Source: Clostridia bacterium (GTDB lineage: Bacteria > Bacillota > Clostridia > Oscillospirales > Acutalibacteraceae). From it: a stretch of 64,000 bases of DNA. The position numbers were made by a program, and so were the translations under genes. The notes under the pieces are model-generated. The model was not told the DNA's origin. It made no database searches and was given only the letters and a program-made list of their open reading frames with translations. The stretch covers positions 248,001 to 312,000 of the forward strand of contig JAFQCT010000012.1 of the NCBI GenBank assembly GCA_017399405.1. The letters are read 5' to 3'. Numbering within the stretch: position 1 is the stretch's first letter; every line of letters starts with the position of its first letter. Positions 33,385 to 42,612 of the stretch are shown here, one piece after another.

Positions 33385-34236
33385 ATGAAAAAAGGAACAA
33401 AAAGATTTTTAGGTTTTGCAATTCCAACAACTGCACTTGCTATTCTTGCAAGAAAAAAGTATGTTGATATCCGTTACGGTGCAAAAAATGCAAAGGATAC
33501 TCTTAAATTCAGCGAGTCAGTTGAAAACGATACTCCTGAAATTCATCTTACAGCACACAGAGGACTTTCTTCTGTTTGTCCTGAAAACACAATTGAGGCT
33601 TTCAAAGAGGCTGCAAAATACAACTATTATGCTCTTGAATGTGATGTTCACTGCACAACTGACGGTAAATGGGTAATTATTCACGACTATATGCTTCAGT
33701 CAATGTGTGAAGAAAAGGGCGATGTTAAGACAATGTCTTACGACGAAAAACTTTCAAAAATCAGATATACAAACGGTGCAAATATCAAAGATTATCCTGA
33801 TGCTCGTCCTTGCCTTGTTGAAGAATTTATTGAAATCTGCAAAGAGGCAAACATAAGACCTATGATTGAAGTTAAAGACAAGAGAGTTGACAAAGTAGAA
33901 TCTCTTTACAAAATCATTTGTGATTATGGTATTGAAGACAGCGTTATTCTTATTTCATTCCACGCACCTGTACTTCGCGAATTCAGAAAACTTTCACCGG
34001 ATATGGATATGTGGCTTCTTGTTCACACTATTACTGACGAGAAAATCCTTGAATGTATTGAAAACGGTAACGGTGTTGCTTTTGAGGCAAAACGCAGTAG
34101 CCCTGAAACAATCCAAAAAATTCACGATGCTAATCTTACAGCTGCTTGTTGGACAGTTGATACAAAAGAAATGCTTAACGAAATGATTAAAAATGGTGTT
34201 AAGTATATTACAACAAACGCAATACTTCCTGAATAA
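33385..34236 (+). CDS. Glycerophosphodiester phosphodiesterase family protein
   Basis: 283 residues of the GDPD TIM-barrel family, which hydrolyses glycerophosphodiesters to glycerol-3-phosphate and an alcohol. Catalytic elements visible: HRG in HLTAHRGLSSVCPENT, ECD in YALECDVHCTTDGKWVIIHD (metal-binding Glu/Asp and second His), and IEVKD. The N-terminus (KKGTKRFLGFAIPTTALAILARKK) is moderately hydrophobic and may be a short anchor. It lies 13 bases upstream of gltX on the same strand. Confidence 0.93.
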   Translation: MKKGTKRFLGFAIPTTALAILARKKYVDIRYGAKNAKDTLKFSESVENDTPEIHLTAHRGLSSVCPENTIEAFKEAAKYNYYALECDVHCTTDGKWVIIHDYMLQSMCEEKGDVKTMSYDEKLSKIRYTNGANIKDYPDARPCLVEEFIEICKEANIRPMIEVKDKRVDKVESLYKIICDYGIEDSVILISFHAPVLREFRKLSPDMDMWLLVHTITDEKILECIENGNGVAFEAKRSSPETIQKIHDANLTAACWTVDTKEMLNEMIKNGVKYITTNAILPE

Positions 34237-34249
34237 GAGGTTTATATAA

Positions 34250-35905
34250 ATGACAGATTGCAAAAAAATTGCTGAACTTATTTTCAGCGATGTGGACAAG
34301 TCCACAGACTATTATGAAGAACTTTACCCTGCAAGAGATTTACCCGAGGGTGCAAGAGTAACAAGATTTGCCCCAAGTCCAACAGGTTACTTGCATTTTG
34401 GCGGACTTTATGCAGGTTTCGCATCAAAACTTACTGCTGGGACAACGAACGGTGTGTTTATGCTCCGTATTGAAGATACTGACAAAAAGCGTGAGGTAGA
34501 AGACGGTGTTACAGGCATTGTAACAGGTCTTAAAGCATTTGGTGTATCACCTGACGAAGGTGTTACAGGTTTCAGTACAGAGCATGGCAAATATGGTCCT
34601 TACACTCAAAGTCATCGTCGCGAGATTTACCGCACATTCGCAAAAAAGCTTATGGAAGAAGGCAAGGCTTATCCTTGTTTCTGTACTCCTGAAGATTTAG
34701 ACGAAATCCGTGCAAAACAAGAAAATGAAGATATTAAAGGTTACTACGGTGCTTATGCTAAATGCCGTGACCTTACCGATGATGAAATAGTTGAAAAAAT
34801 CAACGCAGGTGTTCCTTTTACTGTTCGTCTTCGCTCAACCGGTGATATTTCAAGAAAAATCAAGTTTGACGATATGATTAAGGGCAAAATTGAAATGAGC
34901 GAAAATGTGAACGATGTGGTTATCTTAAAGGCTGACGGTATTCCTACTTACCATTTTGCTCACGCAGTTGATGACCACTTAATGCACACAACTCATGTTG
35001 TACGCGGTGACGAGTGGATTGCATCAGTGCCACTTCACATTGAACTTTTCAGAGCTTGCGGTTTTAAGCCTGTTAAATACGCTCACATTGCCCCTATTAT
35101 GAAAGAAGAAAACGGTGGCAAGCGTAAACTTTCAAAAAGAAAAGACCCTGAAGCAAATGTTTCATACTACATTGAAAAGGGTTATCCTGAAGCATCTGTT
35201 AAAGAATATATGCTTACCATTCTTAACTCAAACTTTGAGGAATGGAGAAAAGCTAACAAAACGGAAGATATTTCTAAATTCCCATTTAACCTTAAAAAGA
35301 TGAGCGTTTCAGGTGCACTTTTTGATATGGTTAAATTCAATGATGTATCAAAAAATGTTATTTCTGTTATGACAGCTAAAGAGGTTTACAAACTTGTAAC
35401 TGACTGGGCTATGGATTACAACGAAGTGCTTTATGCTCTTTTCGTTGATGACAAAGAAAAAGCAACTGCTATTCTTAACATTGACCGTGATAATCCAAAA
35501 CCAAGAAAAGATATTGCTTGTTGGGAAGAAGTAGAAAATTATGTTTCATTCTTCTATAACGAACTTTATGACGCAGATTACACTCTTCCTGAACACATAA
35601 ACAAAGAAGATGCAGTTGAAATCCTTACAAAGTATAAGGAAATCTATTCTGCAAACGATACAAAGGAAGAATGGTTTAATAAAATCAAAGAACTTTGTTC
35701 TGCTTGTGGATTTACTCCTAATGTTAAGGAATACAAACAAAATCCCGACGCATTCAAAGGCCATGTTGGCGATGTTTCAACAGTTATTCGTGTTGCAGTT
35801 ACTTCCCGCACAAACACACCTGATTTGTATTACATTATGCAAATTCTTGGTACAGACGAAGTGATGAACAGAATTGACAACGCGATAAATTCATATAAAG
35901 CATAA
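34250..35905 (+). CDS. gltX: Glutamyl-tRNA synthetase
   Basis: Class I synthetase of 551 residues that charges tRNA-Glu. The HIGH signature is PSPTGYLHFGG, and the KMSKS loop is KRKLSKRKD. The catalytic domain also shows RIEDTD and DDHLMHTTHVVRGDEW. The C-terminal helical anticodon-binding region is present. At about 550 residues it is longer than the usual bacterial enzyme (about 480), a form seen in some Clostridia. Followed after 12 bases by glnS. Confidence 0.95.
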   Translation: MTDCKKIAELIFSDVDKSTDYYEELYPARDLPEGARVTRFAPSPTGYLHFGGLYAGFASKLTAGTTNGVFMLRIEDTDKKREVEDGVTGIVTGLKAFGVSPDEGVTGFSTEHGKYGPYTQSHRREIYRTFAKKLMEEGKAYPCFCTPEDLDEIRAKQENEDIKGYYGAYAKCRDLTDDEIVEKINAGVPFTVRLRSTGDISRKIKFDDMIKGKIEMSENVNDVVILKADGIPTYHFAHAVDDHLMHTTHVVRGDEWIASVPLHIELFRACGFKPVKYAHIAPIMKEENGGKRKLSKRKDPEANVSYYIEKGYPEASVKEYMLTILNSNFEEWRKANKTEDISKFPFNLKKMSVSGALFDMVKFNDVSKNVISVMTAKEVYKLVTDWAMDYNEVLYALFVDDKEKATAILNIDRDNPKPRKDIACWEEVENYVSFFYNELYDADYTLPEHINKEDAVEILTKYKEIYSANDTKEEWFNKIKELCSACGFTPNVKEYKQNPDAFKGHVGDVSTVIRVAVTSRTNTPDLYYIMQILGTDEVMNRIDNAINSYKA

Positions 35906-35917
35906 AGAGGCAAAACT

Positions 35918-37582
35918 ATGGACGAAATTATTACAACTACTTCAAACTTTATACACGATTTCATTGATGAAGACCTTGAAAACGGTGTATATAACAAAGT
36001 GCAGACTCGTTTTCCGCCGGAGCCTAATGGATATCTCCACATAGGTCACGCAAAGGCAATCTGCATTAACTTCAGCACATCAAATAAATACAAGGGTGAA
36101 TGTAATCTTCGACTTGATGATACTAACCCACAAAAAGAAGATACAGAATATATTGACGCTATTAAAGAAGATATTGAATGGCTTGGTTTCAAGTGGAATA
36201 AATGTCTTTTTGCATCAAGCTATTTTGACTATATCTATGAATGTGCAGTAAAACTTATTGAAAAAGGCTTGGCTTATGTTGACGACCTTTCTGCTGACGA
36301 AATCAAAGAATACCGTGGAACTCTTACAGAGCCCGGTAAAAACAGCCCTTACCGTGACAGAAGCATTGAAGAAAATCTTGATTTATTTAAGAGAATGACT
36401 GACGGCGAATTCCCTAACGGTGCAAGAGTGCTTCGTGCAAAAATTGATATGGCTGCATCTAATATAAATATGCGTGACCCTGTTATTTACAGAATTGCTC
36501 ATGTGTCACATCATCAGACAGGTGACAAGTGGTGTGTTTACCCAATGTATGACTTTGCACATCCATTGTCAGATGCAAAAGAAGGTGTTACACATTCTCT
36601 TTGCTCACTTGAATTTGAAAACCACCGACCACTTTATGATTGGTTCTTACAGGCACTTGACATAGAAATGCCACCAAGACAGATTGAATTTGCCCGTCTT
36701 AACCTTAATTACTGCCTTACAAGTAAAAGAAAATGTCTTGCTCTTGTAAACGAGGGAATTGTTGACGGTTGGAACGACCCACGAATGGCAACTCTCAGCG
36801 GTATGAGAAGACGCGGTTATACACCACAAGCAATCCGTAATTTCTGTGAAAAAATCGGCGTTTCAAAAGCATATTCAGTAGTTGACTACGGTCTTTTGGA
36901 ATCTTGTGTCCGTGACGACCTTAACGCTAATGCACCAAGGGCTATGGCAGTTCTTCGTCCACTTAAAGTTGTTATTGATAACTACCCTGAAGGACAAACT
37001 GAAACACTTGAGGTTGAAATTCATCCTGAACACCCAGAAATGGGCACTCGCAAAGTCACTTTTGGTAAGACTTTGTATGTTGAACAAGAAGACTTTATGA
37101 TTGAGCCTGTTAAAAAGTATTTCAGACTTTTCCCGGGTAACGAAGTTCGTCTTAAGAGTGCTTATTTTGTTAAGTGTGTTGGTTATGATACTGACGAAAA
37201 CGGTAATGTTACTTGCGTTCACTGTACTTATGACCCTGAAAGTCGTGGTGGTAACTCACCTGACGGAAGAAAGGTTAAGGGTACACTTCATTGGGTTAGT
37301 GAAGCAGACAGTTTCAAAGCAGAAGTTCGTCTTTATGACAGACTTTTCAACAAAGAAAACCCATCTGACGAATCTGCAGGAGCATTCACAGAAAACCTTA
37401 ATCCTGATTCTCTTGTTGTTCTTAAGGATTGCCTTATCGAAGGCGGACTTAAAGACGGTCTTAAAGCAGGTGACACATTCCAGTTTATGCGTCAGGGATA
37501 TTTCTGCGTAGATATTACATCAACTGAAGATAAAGTTGTATTTAACCGTACAGTACAACTTAACTCTTCTTGGGGGAAATAA
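35918..37582 (+). CDS. glnS: Glutaminyl-tRNA synthetase
   Basis: 554 residues. HIGH motif [20 protein letters not shown], class-specific [17 protein letters not shown] motif LTSKRKC, then [27 protein letters not shown] and two C-terminal beta-barrels for the anticodon. Charges tRNA-Gln directly. Most Firmicutes make Gln-tRNA through GatCAB; those with GlnRS are thought to have gained it by transfer. Forms an operon with gltX upstream and a membrane-protein gene 3 bases downstream. Confidence 0.96.
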   Translation: MDEIITTTSNFIHDFIDEDLENGVYNKVQTRFPPEPNGYLHIGHAKAICINFSTSNKYKGECNLRLDDTNPQKEDTEYIDAIKEDIEWLGFKWNKCLFASSYFDYIYECAVKLIEKGLAYVDDLSADEIKEYRGTLTEPGKNSPYRDRSIEENLDLFKRMTDGEFPNGARVLRAKIDMAASNINMRDPVIYRIAHVSHHQTGDKWCVYPMYDFAHPLSDAKEGVTHSLCSLEFENHRPLYDWFLQALDIEMPPRQIEFARLNLNYCLTSKRKCLALVNEGIVDGWNDPRMATLSGMRRRGYTPQAIRNFCEKIGVSKAYSVVDYGLLESCVRDDLNANAPRAMAVLRPLKVVIDNYPEGQTETLEVEIHPEHPEMGTRKVTFGKTLYVEQEDFMIEPVKKYFRLFPGNEVRLKSAYFVKCVGYDTDENGNVTCVHCTYDPESRGGNSPDGRKVKGTLHWVSEADSFKAEVRLYDRLFNKENPSDESAGAFTENLNPDSLVVLKDCLIEGGLKDGLKAGDTFQFMRQGYFCVDITSTEDKVVFNRTVQLNSSWGK

Positions 37583-37585
37583 ATT

Positions 37586-38287
37586 ATGAGTAAAACAAAT
37601 AAAATCAAACAAAAAACAACCGGTTTTGATATTCTTCACAGAGTAGTAACTGCAATTGCGTGTTTGGCAATTTATCCTGTTTTTTACTTTGCAGATTTAG
37701 TTCACATTTTAATTACTCATAAAGAGATTTCAGACTTGTTAGACAAACTCAATAACGAAGGCAATCTTCATGCAACAGAAGAATCTATTTCACTTTCAGA
37801 ACTTTCACAATGGATTGATATGTTCTCAAGTTTCACAAATAGTGAATTTGATTTTCAAAAGAGTATTCTTCAAAATGAGCTTTACAGACCTCTTGTTGTA
37901 GCCGCTGTTTTCATTATAATAGCCCTTGTTCTTGGACTTGTAATTCTTGGTTTTGCAATCTTCTCAAACAAAATAAAAGTGATTATTGGTCTTTCAGGTG
38001 CAGGATTTTTAAGCACAATCGCCGCTTATATTGCATTCGGATTTTTTGCAAATCCGCTTGTAGCTGGTGAAACAACTCTTTCACAAATTCTTAATATGGA
38101 TGGCATAATCGCATCAGCTATTATCGGATTTTTAGGTGAAGTTGCATCCTTTACCCTTGACGGTGCTTTCTGGGGACTTATGTTCATAATGCTTGGCATT
38201 TGTGCGTGGTCAGTTTCAGTTTTTCTTGTTAATAAGAGTGACGAAAAAGAAAAGGCTATGAAAGAAGCCGCAAGAAAAAACAGATAA
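37586..38287 (+). CDS. Hypothetical multi-pass membrane protein
   Basis: 233 residues, unknown. Hydrophobic helices at about 11-36 (ILHRVVTAIACLAIYPVFYFADLVHIL), 103-126, 131-153 and 188-213. There is a soluble extracellular loop between the first two (about 40-100) and a basic C-terminus KSDEKEKAMKEAARKNR. The start follows the glnS stop by 3 bases with GGGGGAAATAAATT as Shine-Dalgarno, so it is co-translated with glnS. A terminator follows. Confidence 0.8.
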   Translation: MSKTNKIKQKTTGFDILHRVVTAIACLAIYPVFYFADLVHILITHKEISDLLDKLNNEGNLHATEESISLSELSQWIDMFSSFTNSEFDFQKSILQNELYRPLVVAAVFIIIALVLGLVILGFAIFSNKIKVIIGLSGAGFLSTIAAYIAFGFFANPLVAGETTLSQILNMDGIIASAIIGFLGEVASFTLDGAFWGLMFIMLGICAWSVSVFLVNKSDEKEKAMKEAARKNR

Positions 38288-38300
38288 AATAACACATAAC

Positions 38301-38330
38301 AAAAAGGCTCGGTTTTACCGGGCCTTTTTT
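38301..38330 (+). terminator. Bidirectional terminator between the membrane-protein gene and prfB
   Basis: AAAAAGGCtCGGT-TTT-ACCGgGCCTTTTTT; T-run on both strands. It serves convergent genes ending at 38287 and 38338. Confidence 0.85.
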
Positions 38331-38337
38331 ATTGGGT

Positions 38338-39459
38338 TTAGTTATTCTCTAAATTCTTTTGTGACTGCATTTTAAGGTATGCATTTATGAATCCGTCAAG
38401 GTCACCGTCCATAACAGCGTTGATATTACCGTTTTCAAAAGATGTTCTGTGGTCTTTTGCAAGTGTGTATGGCATAAACACATAAGAACGAATCTGGCTA
38501 CCCCACGCAATTTCTTTATGGTCGCCTTTAATATCTTCAATCTTTGCAAGGTGTTCACGCTCTTTAATCTCAATAAGTTTTGATTTAAGCATTGTCATAG
38601 CAACTTCACGGTTCTGGTGTTGGCTTCGTTCAACCTGACAAGAAACTACAATACCTGTTGGCTTATGTGTAAGACGAACTGCAGATGATGTTTTATTAAC
38701 TTTCTGTCCACCCGCACCACTTGCACGGTAAACTGCCATTTCAATATCGTCAGGGTTAATGTCAACATTTGTGTCTTCATCAATTTCAGGCATAACTTCT
38801 AAAGAGGCAAAAGATGTGTGTCTTCTACCTGATGAGTCAAAAGGTGAAACACGGACAAGACGGTGAATCCCTGCCTCGCTCTTCATAAATCCGTAAGCGT
38901 TTTCGCCCTCAATAAGAATACAAGCAGATTTAAGTCCCGCTTCATCACCATCAAGGTAGTCAAGAGTTGACACTTTGAAGCCGTGACGCTCACCCCAACG
39001 GTTATACATTCTGAAAAGCATCTGTGCCCAGTCCTGAGCCTCTGTACCACCTGCACCAGCGTGGAATGTAAGAATTGCATTTTTAGAGTCATACTCACCT
39101 GTAAGAAGTGTTGCAAGAGTTTGTGCATCAAGGTCTTTTTCGAAATTTTCAACACCCTGTGTGCATTCGTCAACAAGGCTTTCGTCCTCTTCTTCGTCAG
39201 CAAGTTCTATCATAACAAGTGCATCTTCGTAATCTGCCTTTAATCTTTCATAAGCAGAAACCTTGTTTTTCAATACGCTTGTTCGCTGTAAAACTTTCTG
39301 TGAGTTCTGAATATCATCCCAGAATCCTTCAACTGCCTGCTGTTCTTCAAGATTGGCAATTTCACTTTTCATTTTTTCAAGACCTAAAGCCTCTGCCAAA
39401 TTAGAAAGTTCTTCTTCGTGTGCAATAAGTCGGAGTTTTAATTCTTCAAATTGAAGCAT
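38338..39459 (-). CDS. prfB: Peptide chain release factor 2
   Basis: 373-residue class I release factor, reading UAA and UGA. The codon-recognition motif SPF is present ([17 protein letters not shown]), as is the catalytic GGQ in [20 protein letters not shown]. The gene is continuous: the programmed +1 frameshift found in many bacteria (CUU UGA C near codon 25) is absent, the region reading [11 protein letters not shown] without interruption. It therefore lacks that autoregulation. A structured 95-base element lies upstream. Confidence 0.97.
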   Translation of the reverse strand: MLQFEELKLRLIAHEEELSNLAEALGLEKMKSEIANLEEQQAVEGFWDDIQNSQKVLQRTSVLKNKVSAYERLKADYEDALVMIELADEEEDESLVDECTQGVENFEKDLDAQTLATLLTGEYDSKNAILTFHAGAGGTEAQDWAQMLFRMYNRWGERHGFKVSTLDYLDGDEAGLKSACILIEGENAYGFMKSEAGIHRLVRVSPFDSSGRRHTSFASLEVMPEIDEDTNVDINPDDIEMAVYRASGAGGQKVNKTSSAVRLTHKPTGIVVSCQVERSQHQNREVAMTMLKSKLIEIKEREHLAKIEDIKGDHKEIAWGSQIRSYVFMPYTLAKDHRTSFENGNINAVMDGDLDGFINAYLKMQSQKNLENN

Positions 39460-39504
39460 AAATGTACCTCGCTAAAATATAATTGTTTTAATATTTTGTC
39501 ACTT

Positions 39505-39599
39505 GTCCGTCAAAAATACATAGGATATATTAAGACAACCGTTATATAAGTATATGGTAAGCACTTGCTTTTCAAAAAAGCCTTATACTACCGACGGAC
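39505..39599 (-). ncRNA. Candidate structured RNA/leader element upstream of prfB
   Basis: Outer stem GTCCGTC (39599-39593 on the minus strand) with GACGGAC (39511-39505). An inner stem AGTATAAGG/CCATATACT (39589-39581 with 39557-39549, one mismatch) encloses a small hairpin GCTTTT-TTG-AAAAGC. Between inner and outer stems lies TTATATAACGGTTGTCTTAATATATCC split over the strand. It fills the 151-base gap between the T/S/E-rich protein gene and prfB. It does not match a riboswitch class I know; an intergenic repeat is the alternative. Confidence 0.4.
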
Positions 39600-39610
39600 T
39601 GATATATTTT

Positions 39611-40423
39611 CTACGCCGCAGTTGATGATTCAGCGTCAGTTGAACTTTCATCTGCGGTTGTTGTTGATTCTTTTGCAACTACATCTGCTTGGTCAATAAG
39701 TTCTTTGCTTTCAGTAGTTGATTCTGTAGTCTGCTCTGTTGTTGCAACTTCAGGTGTAGTTGTACTCTGAATTGCAGAAATATAAAGATTTTCGTCTTTT
39801 TCGCGAAGTGTAATCTTAATATATTTATCAGGTGTAGGTGCAATCATATCACCATTTTCACCTTGTTCCCACGCGTCACCTGCAAGGCAAGCAACTGTAA
39901 GCACTACTGTATCTGATGATGTTGATTTATCAACAACTTTTGGTGTGTATATAGGTGTAACACCTGTAAGCGGAACAGTATATGTCTCAGTTTTTGCATC
40001 ATAAGGGAATTCAAGACCATAACCGTCAATTGTTGCGTGAACAGGTGTAATTTCTGTACCAAAAAGTTCTATAAACTGTTCTTCAACTGCCGATTTTGGA
40101 ATTGAAAGTCCGTTTTCTGTGCTTTCAAAAGTATCAGGGTTAATATCACTTTTAAGGAGTGACCAAATTGAAATTTCAAGAAGCTGACTCATATCTGCTT
40201 TTGTAATATCGTCAAAAGTATCAGGGTCAATAAGCACAACGGGTGTGAGGATTTTTTCATATTCCTCATAATGCTTTGACTTATCGATTGCAGTATCAAT
40301 ACCATTTACTGCGGAAATTACAACAGTTACAAGACCAATTGCAGCAAGCAATATGATAATACAACCAATAGGGAATGCAAGTTTGTGAGTGCCTTTATGC
40401 TTTTTGTTTGTTGTTTCTGCCAT
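39611..40423 (-). CDS. Membrane-anchored exported protein with T/S/E-rich tail
   Basis: 270 residues, unknown function. A cytoplasmic N-terminus (MAETTNKKHKGTHK), one signal-anchor helix (about 16-43, AFPIGCIIILLAAIGLVTVVISAV), an extracellular alpha-beta domain containing DPDTFDDITKADMSQLLEISIWSLL and TETYTVPLTGVTPIYTP, and a disordered tail TTEQTTESTTES..ESTTTADESSTDAESSTAA. The start is ATG at 40423 with AAGGTG upstream, 5 bases after the proA stop; the in-frame GTG at 40432 lies inside proA. Co-transcribed with proBA, although no link to proline synthesis is evident. Confidence 0.8.
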   Translation of the reverse strand: MAETTNKKHKGTHKLAFPIGCIIILLAAIGLVTVVISAVNGIDTAIDKSKHYEEYEKILTPVVLIDPDTFDDITKADMSQLLEISIWSLLKSDINPDTFESTENGLSIPKSAVEEQFIELFGTEITPVHATIDGYGLEFPYDAKTETYTVPLTGVTPIYTPKVVDKSTSSDTVVLTVACLAGDAWEQGENGDMIAPTPDKYIKITLREKDENLYISAIQSTTTPEVATTEQTTESTTESKELIDQADVVAKESTTTADESSTDAESSTAA

Positions 40424-40428
40424 AAAAA

Positions 40429-41667
40429 TCACCTTACCTGACCGTTACCGTAAATTTTATATTTGAATGAGTTAAGTTGCGGAAGTCCCAAAGGACCGCG
40501 AGCGTGAAGTTTTTGTGTTGAAATACCGATTTCTGCACCAAAGCCGAACTCGCCACCGTCAGTAAAACGGGTGCTTGCGTTATGGTAAACTGCAGAAGAA
40601 TCCACAGTATTCATAAACTTTTCTGCATTCTCAATATTTTCAGTAATAATACTCTCACTATGACCTGTTGAGTATTTTCTTATATGTTCAGTTGCCTCTT
40701 CTAATGAAGAAACAATTTTAACTGACATTTTGTAGTCAAGATATTCAGTTGCCCAATCTTCTTCTGTTGCTTTTTCTATATCAGGACAGATTGCACAGGC
40801 TACCTGGTCACCATAAAGAATAACATTTTTTTCGTCTAACTTTGCCTTAATTGCAATAAGTGCAAACTCGGCAATATTTTTATGTATAAGCAAACTTTCA
40901 GCAGTATTGCAAACTGATATTCTTTGAGTTTTTGCATTGAACACAATTTCTGCCGCCATATCAATATCGGCAAATTCGTCAACATAAATATGGCAGTTAC
41001 CCGCACCCGTTTCAATTACAGGCACAGTTGAGTTTTGCACAACAGCGTTAATAAGTTTCGCACTACCGCGAGGAATAAGCACATCAACAAATTCGTTCAT
41101 ACGCATAAGTGCAGTTGAACTTTCTCTTGAAGTATCACGGACAAGTTCAATAATATCAGGGTTAAATCCTGACTTTTCAACTGCGTTACGCATAATATCC
41201 ATAATAGCAGAATTTGAATTAAAAGCCTCTTTACCCCCACGAAGAATTGCAGTATTACCCGATTTTATTGCAAGAGCCGCTGCGTCACTTGTAACATTAG
41301 GACGAGCCTCATAAATAATACCGATTACACCAAGTGGTGAGCTGACTCTTTGAATTTTAAGACCATTTGGTCGCTCTGTTTCCCAAAGCACTCTACCCAC
41401 AGGGTCAGGAAGAGAAATTACACCCTCAATACCCTGTGCCATACCCTCAACTCTGTCTTCATTTAACATAAGACGGTCAAGAAGTGCCTCTGACATACCG
41501 TTGTTTCTGCCATTTTGGAGGTCAATAGCATTTGCTTTTAAGATTTCGTCACAATTCTCGCGAAGTGCTGTGGCAATTGCCTTTAATATTCTATTTTTAT
41601 CGTCAGTAGATGTAGTTGCAATTTCCACTGACGCATTTTTTACTCTTTTACCGATTTCAGTAAGCAT
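40429..41667 (-). CDS. proA: Glutamate-5-semialdehyde dehydrogenase (gamma-glutamyl phosphate reductase)
   Basis: 412 residues. Reduces glutamyl-5-phosphate to glutamate semialdehyde with NADPH, the second step of proline synthesis. Recognised by PLGVIGIIYEARPNVTSDAAALAIKSGN, LIPRGSAKLINAV and the catalytic cysteine in NAKTQRISVCNTAESLLIH. The C-terminus keeps ARGPLGLPQLNSFKY. Lies 2 bases after proB; the operon order proB-proA is standard. proC is not in the window. Confidence 0.97.
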   Translation of the reverse strand: MLTEIGKRVKNASVEIATTSTDDKNRILKAIATALRENCDEILKANAIDLQNGRNNGMSEALLDRLMLNEDRVEGMAQGIEGVISLPDPVGRVLWETERPNGLKIQRVSSPLGVIGIIYEARPNVTSDAAALAIKSGNTAILRGGKEAFNSNSAIMDIMRNAVEKSGFNPDIIELVRDTSRESSTALMRMNEFVDVLIPRGSAKLINAVVQNSTVPVIETGAGNCHIYVDEFADIDMAAEIVFNAKTQRISVCNTAESLLIHKNIAEFALIAIKAKLDEKNVILYGDQVACAICPDIEKATEEDWATEYLDYKMSVKIVSSLEEATEHIRKYSTGHSESIITENIENAEKFMNTVDSSAVYHNASTRFTDGGEFGFGAEIGISTQKLHARGPLGLPQLNSFKYKIYGNGQVR

Positions 41668-41669
41668 AA

Positions 41670-42455
41670 TTATTTCCCCTTAAAGAAAGTACCTACTTGT
41701 TTTCCATCAAGTGCTTTGTAAATTTCAGTTGGATTTTCACCATTCATAACTATTGTGTCAATTCCCGCACCCATTGTAATTTCTGCTGCGTGGAGTTTTG
41801 TCACCATTCCGCCTGTACCAAGAGTTGAACCGCGACCACCTGCGATAGCATACAAATCTTCGTTGATTTCTGTAACAACAGGAATAAGTTTTGCATCTTC
41901 ATTCTCGTTAGGATTTGCATCATAAAGACCATCAATATCTGTAAGAATAATAAGTGCATCTGCATTTACAAGTTTTGCAACAATTGCAGAAAGCGAGTCG
42001 TTATCACCATAAACGATTTCTTCAACTGCTACGCTGTCATTTTCATTGATAACGGGGATTGCACCAAACTCAAACAACTTATTAAATGTATTTACAAGAT
42101 TAGTTCTTCTTTCATCATTTTCAACATCGCTTTTTGTAATGAGCAACTGACCGACTGTATGACCGTATTCACCGAAAAGTTTGTCATACATAAACATAAG
42201 TTCACATTGACCGATTGTTGCTGCCGCCTGTTTGCCTGCAGTATCAGCAGGTTTTTCTTTAAGGCCCAATTTACCTACTCCAACACCAATAGCACCACTT
42301 GTAACAAGGGCTACCTCAATACCAGAGTTTACAATGTCAGAAAGTACGCTGACTAATTTGTGCATTCTTCTGATATTTGTTTTGCCTGTACTGTATGTAA
42401 GAGTTGATGTACCAACCTTTACGACTATTCTTTTTACATCTTTTAATACTGCCAT
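41670..42455 (-). CDS. proB: Glutamate 5-kinase, short form
   Basis: 261 residues. Phosphorylates glutamate as the first step of proline synthesis and is usually feedback-inhibited by proline. Amino-acid kinase fold: VVKVGTSTLTY, ALVTSGAIGVGVGKLGL, VINENDSVAVEEIVYGDNDSLSAIVA and GGRGSTLGTGGMVTKLHAA. The C-terminal PUA domain of the about 370-residue enzyme is missing; short ProB proteins are common in Clostridia and are active. First gene of proB-proA. Confidence 0.96.
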   Translation of the reverse strand: MAVLKDVKRIVVKVGTSTLTYSTGKTNIRRMHKLVSVLSDIVNSGIEVALVTSGAIGVGVGKLGLKEKPADTAGKQAAATIGQCELMFMYDKLFGEYGHTVGQLLITKSDVENDERRTNLVNTFNKLFEFGAIPVINENDSVAVEEIVYGDNDSLSAIVAKLVNADALIILTDIDGLYDANPNENEDAKLIPVVTEINEDLYAIAGGRGSTLGTGGMVTKLHAAEITMGAGIDTIVMNGENPTEIYKALDGKQVGTFFKGK

Positions 42456-42493
42456 AGTTACGCCTTCTCACCGTAGAAAAGTTTAATCAGTAT

Positions 42494-42522
42494 ATTTTAA
42501 CATATATTTTTACGATAAACAA
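42494..42522 (-). promoter_or_regulatory. Promoter of proBA
   Basis: Minus strand TTGTTT (42522-42517), 17-base spacer, TAAAAT (42499-42494), about 40 bases ahead of proB. Moderate match. Confidence 0.55.
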
Positions 42523-42612
42523 CCATTTTATTGTATTTATATTTGTAACAAAAGATTTTTATATTCATACAATGGTACTGTCAGTTGACAATATTTTTTA
42601 GGAGGAATACTG

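Noticed and set aside
39300-39459. Programmed +1 frameshift in prfB
   Set aside because: The reading frame is continuous from ATG to stop through the usual frameshift position; no in-frame TGA or CTT-TGA-C is present.
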